From Pelosinus sp. IPA-1 (GTDB taxonomy: Bacteria; Bacillota; Negativicutes; DSM-13327), in NCBI RefSeq assembly GCF_030269905.1, contig NZ_BSVC01000007.1, positions 124,001-188,000 of the forward strand: DNA of 64,000 nt, given 5' to 3'. The notes beneath the pieces are model-generated. The model worked only from the letters and a program-made list of their open reading frames with translations, was not told the origin of the DNA and made no database searches. Positions 7,877 through 16,408 of this stretch are shown in pieces. The stretch's first letter is position 1. Every line of letters begins with the position of its first letter. Made by a program: the position numbers and the translations under genes.

Positions 7877-8908
7877 ATGTTTAAGGAGTTTTTAGCACAG
7901 GTGATCGCGGGTGAAAATTTATCACGTCAAGGTGCACAGCAGTCTATGGATATGATTATGTCCGGGCAAGGGAGTGAGGCACAAATTGGTGCTTTTATTA
8001 CGGCATTACGGATGAAAGGAGAAACCATTGAAGAGATTACTGGTTTTGCTGAAACCATGCGTAGCCATTCCTTGAAAATAGAATGTGGTAGTAAAGATAT
8101 GATTGATACCTGTGGCACGGGAGGTGACAAAACAGGCACCTTTAATGTATCCACAGCGGTAGCCTTTGTCTTGGCAGGTAGCGGTGTTGTTGTTGCCAAA
8201 CATGGTAACCATGGATTATCTAGTTCTTGTGGTAGTGCCGATGTACTGACGGCTTTAGGTGTTCGTGTGGACTTACCCACAGAAGGTATAATCCAGTCGG
8301 TAGCTGCCATTAAATTGGGCTTTTTATATGCTCCTTCTTTTCATAAGGCTATGAAGTATGCTGCCAAACCCCGTAAAGAGTTAGGGTTTCGTACTGTATT
8401 CAATATGCTAGGACCCTTAACCAATCCTGCTGGAGCTAACTATCAATTAATTGGTGTGTATGAACGTTCTTTAACTCATAAGCTGGCAGAAGCCTTAGGG
8501 ATGTTAGGAGTAAAGAGAGCGATGGTAGTACATGGTTTGGATGGTTTAGATGAGATTTCAACAACGGCACCCACCCAGGTGACAGAAGTCAACGGAAAAA
8601 CGACCCGAACTTATATGATTGATCCTACTGAGTTTGGCTTTAGTGGTAGTGGTTTAGACGCATATCGTGGCGGAACGCCGGAAGACAATGCTAGCATTAT
8701 TTCGGATATTTTCCGAGGAAATTTATCCGGTCCGAAACGCGATATTGTATTACTAAATGCAGGAGCTGCCTTTGTTGTTGCAGGCAAGGCTGAAAACATA
8801 AAGGAAGGTATCCTAATTGCCGCCAAGAGTATTGACAGCGGTGCTGCCTTAGCTAAAATGCAGGAACTGAAAAATTTCAGTCAAGGGTATAAGGAAAGCA
8901 AAATATGA
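7877..8908 (+). CDS. trpD: anthranilate phosphoribosyltransferase
   Basis: Transfers phosphoribose from PRPP to anthranilate, the second Trp-specific step. The PRPP-binding CGTGGDKTGTFNVST is near residues 79-93 and the KHGNHGLSSSCGSADVL anthranilate/phosphate region follows, with EELGFRTVFNMLGPLTNPA-type sequence at about 165-180. The frame also has an ATG six bases earlier (7871), but that one touches the AAGGAGG Shine-Dalgarno (7863-7869), whereas ATG 7877 has seven bases of spacing, so I start here (343 residues). First gene of the trp operon behind the UGG T-box; its stop overlaps the trpF start by four bases (ATGA). Confidence 0.96.
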   Translation: MFKEFLAQVIAGENLSRQGAQQSMDMIMSGQGSEAQIGAFITALRMKGETIEEITGFAETMRSHSLKIECGSKDMIDTCGTGGDKTGTFNVSTAVAFVLAGSGVVVAKHGNHGLSSSCGSADVLTALGVRVDLPTEGIIQSVAAIKLGFLYAPSFHKAMKYAAKPRKELGFRTVFNMLGPLTNPAGANYQLIGVYERSLTHKLAEALGMLGVKRAMVVHGLDGLDEISTTAPTQVTEVNGKTTRTYMIDPTEFGFSGSGLDAYRGGTPEDNASIISDIFRGNLSGPKRDIVLLNAGAAFVVAGKAENIKEGILIAAKSIDSGAALAKMQELKNFSQGYKESKI

Positions 8909-9531
8909 TCATCAAGATTTGTGGCATTACCTCTATTGCGGTAGCCCAGGCAGCTAAGGAAGCAGGGGCTGATTTACTGGGTTTTGTATTTGCTGAGAGT
9001 AAGCGTCAGATCCCAGTAAAAGAGGCGATAAAGATTGGGCAGCAAGTAAAAGGCATTGGTAAGGTTGGCGTCTTTGTTAATAAATCTCTGCAAGAGGTAC
9101 AAGAAATTGCTCAGTGTTGTAAATTGGATTTTGTCCAACTTCATGGGGAAGAGAGCCCTGAGTATTGCCGGTTAGTTGGTCGTCCTATTATAAAGGCTTT
9201 TCGAGTAGGTCCCGAGTTTGTTATTGAAAGGTGTAAGGAATATCCTGTTAGTTGGATGTTATTAGATAGTTTTTCGCCCGGTCAATATGGTGGAACAGGA
9301 AAAACCTTTGATTGGCAGTCTATGAAGAGTCTTTCCCGTCAAGTTACACTTCCGGTAATGGTAGCTGGCGGTCTTACGCCTGAGAATATTGCATTAGCAA
9401 TTCAGACAATGACTCCTAAAGGGATTGATGTTTCAGGAGGGGTGGAAACAAATGGTAATAAGGATCTTGATAAAATCCAACAGTTTATTATTGCCGCTCG
9501 TAAGGCAGAAAGAGGGAATGTAACATGCTGA
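8905..9531 (+). CDS. trpF: phosphoribosylanthranilate isomerase
   Basis: Isomerises N-(5'-phosphoribosyl)anthranilate to CdRP. Motifs KICGIT at the N-terminus (catalytic Cys), the GFVFAESKRQ segment, VQLHGEE, LLDSF...GGTGKTFDW and the phosphate-binding VAGGLTPENI and GIDVSGGVE are all present. Length 208 is standard for the single-domain TIM barrel. It overlaps trpD by four bases and trpC by seven bases, indicating translational coupling within the operon. Confidence 0.96.
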   Translation: MIIKICGITSIAVAQAAKEAGADLLGFVFAESKRQIPVKEAIKIGQQVKGIGKVGVFVNKSLQEVQEIAQCCKLDFVQLHGEESPEYCRLVGRPIIKAFRVGPEFVIERCKEYPVSWMLLDSFSPGQYGGTGKTFDWQSMKSLSRQVTLPVMVAGGLTPENIALAIQTMTPKGIDVSGGVETNGNKDLDKIQQFIIAARKAERGNVTC

Positions 9532-10289
9532 ATCAGATTGTGATGAAAAAACGTCTTGAGGTAGAAGGGCGCAAGGAGCAACAGCCCCTGTCTAGTTTTC
9601 GAGATAGTATAGAAAAAGGCTGCTTTTCTTTCTATAAGGCCATTAGAGAAGCTCCCTGGGCATTAATTGCAGAATGTAAGCTAGCCTCTCCTGTGAAAGG
9701 CCAACTATGCACTAACTATACAGAAACTCAATTAGCAGAATTATATACGGCAAATGGAGCAACGGCTCTTTCTGTTCACACCGATTTGCACTTTAATGGA
9801 GAGTTAGAAAATATAGCAGCGGTAAGGGCCGTTACGAGTTTACCTATATTACGTAAAGATTTTATTATTGATGTTTATCAGGTGTATGAGTCTAGGCTGG
9901 TAGGAGCAGATGCCATTTTGTTGATTGCCGCTGTGTTAACGGATGCAGAAATAGAAGAATACTTAGGGGTTGCCAAGGAAATAGGGCTAGATTGTTTAGT
10001 AGAAGTTCACACCTTGGAAGAACTTCTTCGAGTACAAAAAACTTCGGCTAACTTAGTGGGAATTAATAATCGGGATTTGAAGACCTTTAAGACAGATATT
10101 AGCAATACATTTTCCTTATTGCCTCATTGTTCTAGCGACGTATTGTTAATTAGTGAAAGCGGCATTAAAACAGGAGAAGATGCAAGAAGGCTAGAGCAGG
10201 CAGGAGTCAAAGGAATACTCGTTGGGGAAGGATTGGTTCGAGCGCAGGACATTAGTGGTATGACCCAAGAAATGGCTTTACGAAAATAA
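9525..10289 (+). CDS. trpC: indole-3-glycerol-phosphate synthase
   Basis: Closes the indole ring of CdRP. A TIM barrel of 254 residues with AECKLASPVKG (a slightly unusual form of the common AEIKKASPSKG), LRKDFIIDVYQVYESRLVGADAILLI in two parts, CLVEVHTLEEL, VGINNRDLKTF, LISESGIKT and GILVGEGLVRA. The ASPVKG in place of ASPSKG and the Cys in AECK are small variations around the catalytic Lys. Start ATG 9525 overlaps the end of trpF. A 39-base gap with a fresh AAGGAGG leads to trpB. Confidence 0.94.
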   Translation: MLNQIVMKKRLEVEGRKEQQPLSSFRDSIEKGCFSFYKAIREAPWALIAECKLASPVKGQLCTNYTETQLAELYTANGATALSVHTDLHFNGELENIAAVRAVTSLPILRKDFIIDVYQVYESRLVGADAILLIAAVLTDAEIEEYLGVAKEIGLDCLVEVHTLEELLRVQKTSANLVGINNRDLKTFKTDISNTFSLLPHCSSDVLLISESGIKTGEDARRLEQAGVKGILVGEGLVRAQDISGMTQEMALRK

Positions 10290-10328
10290 CGTGATAAATG
10301 ACGGATATAAAACAAGGAGGAATTCTAC

Positions 10329-11510
10329 ATGCCTGATAAAAACGGACGATTTGGAGATTTTGGAGGACGATTTGTGCCTGAGACGGTGATGCCAGCCTTG
10401 CTTCAATTAGAAGAGAGTTATGGGAAATTAAAAGATGAGGACTCTTTTAAGGCAGAGTTGAGTTTTTATCTAAGGGAATATGCTGGTCGTCCTACGAAAT
10501 TGTATTTTGCCAAAAATTTGACAGAACATTATGGACGGGGAAAAATTTATTTAAAACGAGAAGATTTACTTCATACTGGCGCTCATAAAATCAATAATGC
10601 CATCGGGCAGGCTATACTCGCTCGGCGGATGGGAAAAAAGAAAATTGTTGCTGAGACGGGTGCTGGTCAACATGGAGTAGCTTGTGCTACGGTTGCTGCA
10701 CTTTTTGGCTTAGAATGCCGGGTCTATATGGGAAAAGAAGATATTGAAAGGCAAGCCCTTAATGTTTTTCGTATGCGTCTTTTAGGTACAGAAGTAGTAC
10801 CTGTAACTAGTGGAACGGGCACGTTAAAAGATGCCACAAGCGAAGCCATTCGTTACTGGGTTACTAATGTAGAGGATACTCATTACATTATTGGTTCTGT
10901 GGTTGGGCCTCATCCTTATCCCATGATTGTCCGGGATTTTCAAAAAGTGATCGGCGAAGAAGTGAAAGAAGAAATGAAAAACCAAGCCATAGGAAAGCTA
11001 AAATATATGGTAGCCTGCGTAGGTGGCGGCAGTAATGCGATGGGGATATTTTATGCTTTTCGTAATGATAAAGAAGTCATTAAGATTGGTGTGGAAGCAG
11101 CAGGGAAAGGCGTTAGTACAACGGAACATGCAGCATCCTTAACAAAGGGGCGGCCAGGTGTACTTCATGGAGCCTTTAGTTATTTATTACAAGATGAGGA
11201 TGGTCAAATTATAGAACCTTACTCCATTTCTGCAGGCCTTGATTATCCAGGAGTGGGCCCAGAACATTCCTTTTTTAAAGATAGTGGGATTGTAGAGTAC
11301 AAAGCGGTGACTGATGACGAAGCATTGGGAGCTTTTCAACGTTTAGCTCGTGTAGAGGGGATAATTCCTGCTCTTGAAAGTTCCCATGCTTTGGCTTACT
11401 TAGAAGAAATTATGCCTAAGACAGAGTCTGATGAGGCGGTTATCGTTTGCCTTTCTGGTCGTGGTGATAAAGATGTGGATATGGCAGTAAAAGTAATGGG
11501 GGGATTATGA
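10329..11510 (+). CDS. trpB: tryptophan synthase beta chain
   Basis: PLP enzyme that joins indole and serine; forms the alpha2-beta2 complex with TrpA. The PLP lysine motif [10 protein letters not shown] is at about residues 83-92, with [10 protein letters not shown], the GGGSNAMG phosphate-binding loop and the C-terminal CLSGRGDKD. The start [19 protein letters not shown] is characteristic of the TrpB1 type. Length 393 is normal. RBS AAGGAGG precedes ATG 10329, and the stop overlaps the trpA start (ATGA). Confidence 0.97.
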   Translation: MPDKNGRFGDFGGRFVPETVMPALLQLEESYGKLKDEDSFKAELSFYLREYAGRPTKLYFAKNLTEHYGRGKIYLKREDLLHTGAHKINNAIGQAILARRMGKKKIVAETGAGQHGVACATVAALFGLECRVYMGKEDIERQALNVFRMRLLGTEVVPVTSGTGTLKDATSEAIRYWVTNVEDTHYIIGSVVGPHPYPMIVRDFQKVIGEEVKEEMKNQAIGKLKYMVACVGGGSNAMGIFYAFRNDKEVIKIGVEAAGKGVSTTEHAASLTKGRPGVLHGAFSYLLQDEDGQIIEPYSISAGLDYPGVGPEHSFFKDSGIVEYKAVTDDEALGAFQRLARVEGIIPALESSHALAYLEEIMPKTESDEAVIVCLSGRGDKDVDMAVKVMGGL

Positions 11511-12328
11511 TGGTGAACTTGGAGGAGAAGTTACAAGGATTAAAGGCTTCTGGGAAAAAGGGGCTTATTGTATATATAACGGCTGGTTATCCTGATTATA
11601 GGGCAACATTAGAGGCAGTTCTTGCAATGGAGAAAGAGGGCGCTGATGTTGTTGAAATTGGTATTCCTTTTTCTGATCCTATTGCTGATGGCCCTGTCAT
11701 TCAAAAGGCAGCGACCTTGGCTTTAAAAGCTGGTGCTACAACAATAAAATCCATACAATTAATAAAAGAAATACGGAAACAGTCGGCGATACCGTTAGTA
11801 GTGATGACCTATGTAAATAGCATAATAGGTTATGGGATGGAGAAGTTTATTGCTGCTTTTGCTGAAGCAGGAATCAATGGTCTAATTGTACCTGATCTAC
11901 CTATTGAAGAATCCCCTCTATTAGAGAATATTTGCAATAAGGAAGGTGTTTCTCTAATTCAGCTCATTGCCCCCACCTCGACAACAAATCGAATTCATAA
12001 CATTAGTCAGAAAGCGCAGGGTTTCTTGTACTGTGTTTCTAATACAGGTGTTACTGGAGTACGAAATATTGATTATAGTCAAATAGGCTCTGTTATAGCT
12101 ACGGCTCGCCAGGCTACGGAGATTCCCATGGCAATTGGTTTTGGTATTGGGTCTCCAGAAGGGGCTGCTGGGGCTGCTCAGTACGCAGATGCAGTGATTG
12201 TTGGTAGTGCTATACTAGAGAAACTTACCACGGAAGGTGTTACAGGGGTTCGCACCTTAGTTCGCTCTATTCGTAAAAGGTTAGATGAGGAGAGTGGCTA
12301 TTGTGAAGATAGTTCCAAGTCAAAGTGA
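11507..12328 (+). CDS. trpA: tryptophan synthase alpha chain
   Basis: Cleaves indole-3-glycerol phosphate to indole and passes it to TrpB. The catalytic Glu lies in [22 protein letters not shown] (split here at its centre), the catalytic Asp region is [10 protein letters not shown], and the phosphate loop GFGIGSPE follows. Length 273 is usual. Two ATG codons (11507 and 11510) are possible starts after the GGGGGG run; the first overlaps the trpB stop. The 3' end overlaps trpE, showing tight coupling across the whole operon. Confidence 0.96.
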   Translation: MMVNLEEKLQGLKASGKKGLIVYITAGYPDYRATLEAVLAMEKEGADVVEIGIPFSDPIADGPVIQKAATLALKAGATTIKSIQLIKEIRKQSAIPLVVMTYVNSIIGYGMEKFIAAFAEAGINGLIVPDLPIEESPLLENICNKEGVSLIQLIAPTSTTNRIHNISQKAQGFLYCVSNTGVTGVRNIDYSQIGSVIATARQATEIPMAIGFGIGSPEGAAGAAQYADAVIVGSAILEKLTTEGVTGVRTLVRSIRKRLDEESGYCEDSSKSK

Positions 12329-13802
12329 CTTTTGCCATTTGGCAAAAGAGCATAATTTGATTCCTGTTTATATCGATATTTCTGCTGATCTAGAGACTCC
12401 TGTTTCCATTTATTCTAAAATTACTGGTAATGATCCTGGCTTTATTTTAGAAAGCGCTGATACGAGTAAAGCTTTTGGTAGATATTCTTTTATTGGCGCA
12501 CAACCTTTTGTCACAGTTACCGGGAAAAGCAAGCAATCACAGGTTACCATGGAAGAAGAGACGCAACTCATTGATGAACCGCCCCTCATTGCGCTAAAAC
12601 AAGTCTTAGAACGATTTTCCTTTCCTGATATCGCTGGCCTACCACCATTTAGTGGCGGTGCTGTAGGGTACTTTAATTATGAAACCGTGGGGACATGGGA
12701 ACGTATTAGGGGGCTAACGATTAATGATGAAGAAGTGTTAGGAGAGTTTATGTTTTGCCGTGTCATAGTTGTATTGGATCATTTGACCCATTCTGCGAAG
12801 CTGCTTTATTTGGCGAGTGTAAATTTGCAGGAAGACATCGAAAAGATATATGAAAAAGCGATACAACAGCTTAAACATTTAATGGATAAGTTGCAGCAAC
12901 CAGTGGTACTACCCGGTAATTTAGGTAGTAGGACAGAAGAATCAGGGATGAAAACAAAATTTGAAGACGATGAATCTTCTATCAAAGAGAATTATATAGA
13001 GATGGTAAAGAAGGCGAAGGAATATATCGCAGCAGGAGATATATTTCAAGTCGTGTTATCTAAGCCCTTTTATAAAAAACTGACTAAGACACCTTTTGCC
13101 TTGTATCGACGCTTACGCCAAGTTAATCCATCTCCTTATATGTTTTATATTAATGTAGGTCATCGTCAGATCGTGGGTGCTTCTCCCGAAACCCTTGTTA
13201 AATTAGAAGGGGGGGATATTTTTACTTGTCCGATAGCAGGCACGAGACCCAGAGGTAAAAATTCGGAGGAGGACGAAGTTCTAGCAGCCGAATTGTTAGC
13301 TGATGAAAAGGAAAGAGCGGAGCACTGTATGCTAGTCGATTTAGGCCGTAATGATGTTGGTCGAGTGAGTGTGCCAGGTACAGTAAAGGTTCGTCGCATG
13401 ATGGAGGTAGAATACTTCTCTCATGTGATGCATTTGGTTTCTGAAGTATCTGGTGTACTTGATCCGAAATATTCGCCCATTGATGTATTGTCTGCTTGTT
13501 TCCCAGCGGGAACGCTAAGTGGTGCGCCTAAAGTGCGGGCCATGGAGATTATACATGAATTGGAGCAAGCACCTCGTGGACCTTATGGGGGAGCTGTAGG
13601 ATATTTCGATTTTAGAAAAAATATGGATACTTGCATAACCATACGTACCATGGTGATTGATGGAGAACAGGTAGGAATTCAAACGGGAGCTGGAATTGTT
13701 GCTGATTCTGTACCTGAAATGGAATACCAAGAAATTATAAATAAGGCGAAAGTGCTATTTAAGGTTATCGGGGAGGATGAGAATTATGATTTTAATTATT
13801 GA
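12303..13802 (+). CDS. trpE: anthranilate synthase component I
   Basis: Aminates chorismate to anthranilate with ammonia supplied by TrpG. The N-terminal half carries the Trp-feedback region with the LLES-type element read here as FILESADTSKAFGRYSFIG; the C-terminal chorismate-binding half shows IFQVVLSKPF, YMFYIN, ASPETLV, CPIAGTRPRG, LVDLGRNDVG and FPAGTLSGAPKVRAM. I prefer GTG 12303, which follows GAGGAG by ten bases; an in-frame ATG at 12285 has only a weak site. About 499 residues. It starts inside the 3' end of trpA. Placing trpE and trpG after trpA, rather than first, is unusual for a trp operon. Confidence 0.94.
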   Translation: MKIVPSQSDFCHLAKEHNLIPVYIDISADLETPVSIYSKITGNDPGFILESADTSKAFGRYSFIGAQPFVTVTGKSKQSQVTMEEETQLIDEPPLIALKQVLERFSFPDIAGLPPFSGGAVGYFNYETVGTWERIRGLTINDEEVLGEFMFCRVIVVLDHLTHSAKLLYLASVNLQEDIEKIYEKAIQQLKHLMDKLQQPVVLPGNLGSRTEESGMKTKFEDDESSIKENYIEMVKKAKEYIAAGDIFQVVLSKPFYKKLTKTPFALYRRLRQVNPSPYMFYINVGHRQIVGASPETLVKLEGGDIFTCPIAGTRPRGKNSEEDEVLAAELLADEKERAEHCMLVDLGRNDVGRVSVPGTVKVRRMMEVEYFSHVMHLVSEVSGVLDPKYSPIDVLSACFPAGTLSGAPKVRAMEIIHELEQAPRGPYGGAVGYFDFRKNMDTCITIRTMVIDGEQVGIQTGAGIVADSVPEMEYQEIINKAKVLFKVIGEDENYDFNY

Positions 13803-14364
13803 TAATTATGATTCCTTTACGTATAATGTGTATCAATACATTGCTAGTTTAGGGTATGTCGTAGAAGTTGTTCGCAATGATCAAACCACGGTAGAGGAAA
13901 TTGCCGCAAAAAATTATTCGGCTATTATTATTTCACCAGGCCCTGGGACTCCTGATGATGCAGGAATCAGCAAAGAAGTAATTGCAAAATTTGCTGGGCA
14001 AGTACCTATTTTAGGTATTTGTCTTGGGCATCAGTCAATTGCCGAAGTATTTGGCGGGCGGGTTGTGCGTGCGCCAAAGCCTGTACATGGTAAGGTATCC
14101 TTTGTACACCATAGTGGAACTGGAATTTATCAAGGCCTACCCCAGCCCTTTGTTGCAGGTCGTTATCACTCTCTACTAGTAGAGGCAGAAAGTGTGCCCG
14201 CTTGTTTGGAAGTAACGTCTCGAACAGAAGATGGTTTGATTATGGGGCTTAAGCACCGGGAATATACAGTAGAGGGGGTGCAATTTCATCCTGAGTCTGT
14301 ATTAACGCCTGAAGGCATGAAATTATTTAATAATTTTTTGCAAAATAGCACTACTTATACGTAA
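13786..14364 (+). CDS. trpG: anthranilate/aminodeoxychorismate synthase component II (glutamine amidotransferase)
   Basis: Class I glutamine amidotransferase giving ammonia to TrpE; in many Firmicutes the same subunit also serves PabB. Start MILIIDNYDSFTYN, oxyanion PGPGTPDDAG, nucleophile GICLGHQSIAEVFGG (Cys near residue 79), and the His-Glu pair in VQFHPESVLTPEG. ATG 13786 stands nine bases after GGGGAGG; the in-frame ATG at 13777 abuts the Shine-Dalgarno and is less likely. It overlaps the end of trpE by 17 bases. About 192 residues, normal. No pabB is seen in the window. Confidence 0.94.
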   Translation: MILIIDNYDSFTYNVYQYIASLGYVVEVVRNDQTTVEEIAAKNYSAIIISPGPGTPDDAGISKEVIAKFAGQVPILGICLGHQSIAEVFGGRVVRAPKPVHGKVSFVHHSGTGIYQGLPQPFVAGRYHSLLVEAESVPACLEVTSRTEDGLIMGLKHREYTVEGVQFHPESVLTPEGMKLFNNFLQNSTTYT

Positions 14365-14379
14365 TAGGAGGTACTAAGG

Positions 14380-15255
14380 ATGACTCTCACTAGGAGTAGG
14401 CCCTATAAAGAAAAAATAGTAGGTTATCTTGGGCCACATGGCACCTATAGCGAGGAAGTGGCATTCTGCCTATACCAAGATACTCGAGTAGATTTTAAAA
14501 CCTACTCAAGTATTGATATGGCGATTAAGGCAGTAGAATCCAAAGAAGTAGCGGAATGTATTGTGCCGGTAGAGAATTCTCTAGAAGGTTCAGTGAATGT
14601 CACCTTAGATATCTTAGCCCACGAAACTACATTGTATATTATCAAGGAAGTGATTTGGCCAGTAAGGCACAATCTGTTAGTTAAAGAAAAGACGGATTCA
14701 ATTAAGGTGATCGTCTCTCATCCCCAAGCTTTAGCCCAGTGTCGGCGGAATTTGAGAAAATTGTATCCTGAAGCTGAGCTACGGACGATGAACAGTACTG
14801 CAGATGCTGCCACTTTAGTTGCTAGCGGTTTAGAAAATTATGCAGCAGTTGGCAGTCTCGGTGCTGCTGGTATTTATGATTTGCAGGTTATGTCTAGGGA
14901 TATTCAGGATAGTTCTACGAATTGTACTCGGTTTATTGTATTAGGAAATCACCCCGCTAATCCTTCTTCTCAAGGTAAATATAAAACTTCCTTGGTTTGC
15001 CAAATTGATGGTACACGTCCAGGTAGTTTATGTGAAATTCTTCAGGAATTTGCCAAGAGAGATGTAAATCTTACAAGAATAGAGTCAAGACCTGCACGTA
15101 CGGGTCTCGGCAGTTATATTTTTTTCTTCGATTTAGATGGCAGCATGGAAGAAAGTAATGTTCGTAGTGCTGTAGAAGCAGTAAAAACAAAAAGTTTATG
15201 GTTTAAAAGTTTTGGCTCTTATCCTCTTTGTACCTTGCAGGATAATACTCTTTAG
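14380..15255 (+). CDS. pheA: prephenate dehydratase
   Basis: Converts prephenate to phenylpyruvate, the Phe branch. It is a stand-alone dehydratase without a fused chorismate mutase: N-terminal GYLGPHGTYSEEVA, VPVENSLEGSV, VSHPQALAQCR, the catalytic NCTRFIVL motif, then an ACT regulatory domain with GSLCEILQEFAKRDVNLTRIESRP (in two parts) for Phe feedback. Length 291. It lies 15 bases after trpG with its own AGGAGG, so it is the last gene of the Trp T-box operon, which puts a Phe enzyme under Trp-tRNA control. Confidence 0.95.
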   Translation: MTLTRSRPYKEKIVGYLGPHGTYSEEVAFCLYQDTRVDFKTYSSIDMAIKAVESKEVAECIVPVENSLEGSVNVTLDILAHETTLYIIKEVIWPVRHNLLVKEKTDSIKVIVSHPQALAQCRRNLRKLYPEAELRTMNSTADAATLVASGLENYAAVGSLGAAGIYDLQVMSRDIQDSSTNCTRFIVLGNHPANPSSQGKYKTSLVCQIDGTRPGSLCEILQEFAKRDVNLTRIESRPARTGLGSYIFFFDLDGSMEESNVRSAVEAVKTKSLWFKSFGSYPLCTLQDNTL

Positions 15256-15306
15256 TTATCAGTCAAGACTGGGGCTATGTTGAAATTATATGCTTTCGAT
15301 TTCGAA

Positions 15307-15330
15307 AAAAACGCGTAAGCGTTTTTTTTA
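15307..15330 (+). terminator. terminator of the trp-pheA operon
   Basis: AAAACGC (15308-15314), loop GTAA, GCGTTTT and further T: a short 7-bp stem with a long T run, 53 bases after pheA. Confidence 0.7.
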
Positions 15331-15350
15331 TTTATTAAAGGAGATTTATC

Positions 15351-15400
15351 TATAATCTTGAAATGGTTATTATATAGGTAAGAATCATTTCAAGATTATA
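15351..15400 (+). repeat. 15-bp perfect inverted repeat directly before an RBS
   Basis: TATAATCTTGAAATG (15351-15365) and its exact complement (15386-15400) flank a 20-base loop. The right arm ends immediately before GGGGAG, the ribosome binding site of the next gene. It may be an operator or an mRNA hairpin; no T run follows, so it is not an ordinary terminator. Confidence 0.8.
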
Positions 15401-15413
15401 GGGGAGATATAGT

Positions 15414-16175
15414 ATGGCGGAAACGAATCATTTAATTTTTGACTCTACGATTGGTAGTTTTAAACCAGAGAATATTGTAAATACGGAAGTGAAGTGTCCA
15501 TTTTGCTGTAGGGAAAAGTTAGAGGGTGTGATCGCAGAAGATGGCCCCATCCTTTTATTAAAAAATAAATACCCAGTATTAAGGGATACCTTTCAAACTC
15601 TAATTATTGAAACAGAGGATTGCCATTCTGAATTATCACTGTATTCAAAGGAACATCTATACCGTTTATTTCATTTTAGCGTGGAAAAATGGCAAGAAAT
15701 GATACAAAGCAAAGAATTTTCTTCTGTGCTTTTTTATAAAAATCATGGTCCCTGTTCAGGTGGCACGATAAGGCATCCTCATATGCAAATTGTTGGTTTG
15801 AAAAATATAGATTATACCACAAGGATAACGGCGAATAGTTTAGAAGGAACTGTTATTCATAGAAGTCGTGGTGCAGAGTTAAACCTAGCAAAACAGCCAA
15901 GAGTCGGGTTTTGTGAATTTAATGTAAGACTGTACGATGAAAAAGCGTTGAATCAAATGGCTGACTATGTACAAATCATTGCTCACTATTTATTAAACCA
16001 TTTTCATAAAAGATGTAATAGTTATAATATATTTTTCTACCAGTTGGAGGGGCAAATTTCTGCCAAGATTATGCCACGGCTTGTTACTTCCCCTATTTTT
16101 ATCGGCTATTCTATTCCACAGGTGTCAAGCCGTGGGGAGGAAGTTATAGAAGAGATACAGAAACTATATTTTTGA
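15414..16175 (+). CDS. DUF4931-type protein, GalT/HIT-like fold
   Basis: Resembles the DUF4931 family, distant relatives of galactose-1-phosphate uridylyltransferase in the HIT superfamily. The key sign is GGTIRHPHMQIVGL near residues 116-129, a His-x-His-x-Gln active-site motif in which the middle His attacks a nucleoside alpha-phosphate. A CPFC pair near residues 30-33 may bind zinc, as in GalT. Length 253, shorter than true GalT, so the substrate is unknown. ATG 15414 follows GGGGAG, itself abutting a 15-bp inverted repeat. No galactose gene is adjacent; galK and mglBAC are 40 kb away. Confidence 0.75.
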   Translation: MAETNHLIFDSTIGSFKPENIVNTEVKCPFCCREKLEGVIAEDGPILLLKNKYPVLRDTFQTLIIETEDCHSELSLYSKEHLYRLFHFSVEKWQEMIQSKEFSSVLFYKNHGPCSGGTIRHPHMQIVGLKNIDYTTRITANSLEGTVIHRSRGAELNLAKQPRVGFCEFNVRLYDEKALNQMADYVQIIAHYLLNHFHKRCNSYNIFFYQLEGQISAKIMPRLVTSPIFIGYSIPQVSSRGEEVIEEIQKLYF

Positions 16176-16226
16176 TATTGCTTCTCATAATGCCGAAGTT
16201 TACAATCATTAAGGTATCACAAAAAT

Positions 16227-16265
16227 AATAAGACTTCTTCCGTAAAGGGAAGAAGTCTTATTGTT
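16227..16265. terminator. terminator between the GalT-like gene and lysR
   Basis: AATAAGACTTCTTCC and its complement around a GTAAA-type loop, then TTGTTTTT. The stem is flanked by A-rich bases upstream, so it can act in both directions between convergent genes. Confidence 0.85.
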
Positions 16266-16274
16266 TTTAGTACT

Positions 16275-16368
16275 AGAAAGTATAAGTTTTGTTGTTTATA
16301 GGTCGCTTCGAGTCCATATTATTAACGCTTCACCGTGTTACTTGACTTACGCTTATAATAACATGGAC
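16275..16368. repeat. AGAAAGTATAA tag plus long imperfect palindrome, first copy
   Basis: After the terminator comes AGAAAGTATAA (16275-16285), then 26 bases later a 13-base inverted repeat with one mismatch (GTCCATATTATTA, 16312-16324, against 16356-16368). The same tag and layout recur at 29211-29293. The palindrome sequences themselves differ. No coding frame is supported here. Confidence 0.5.
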
Positions 16369-16408
16369 CCGTCGCTTGATCTGTAGACTAAAAGGACGCA
16401 AAGTATTT

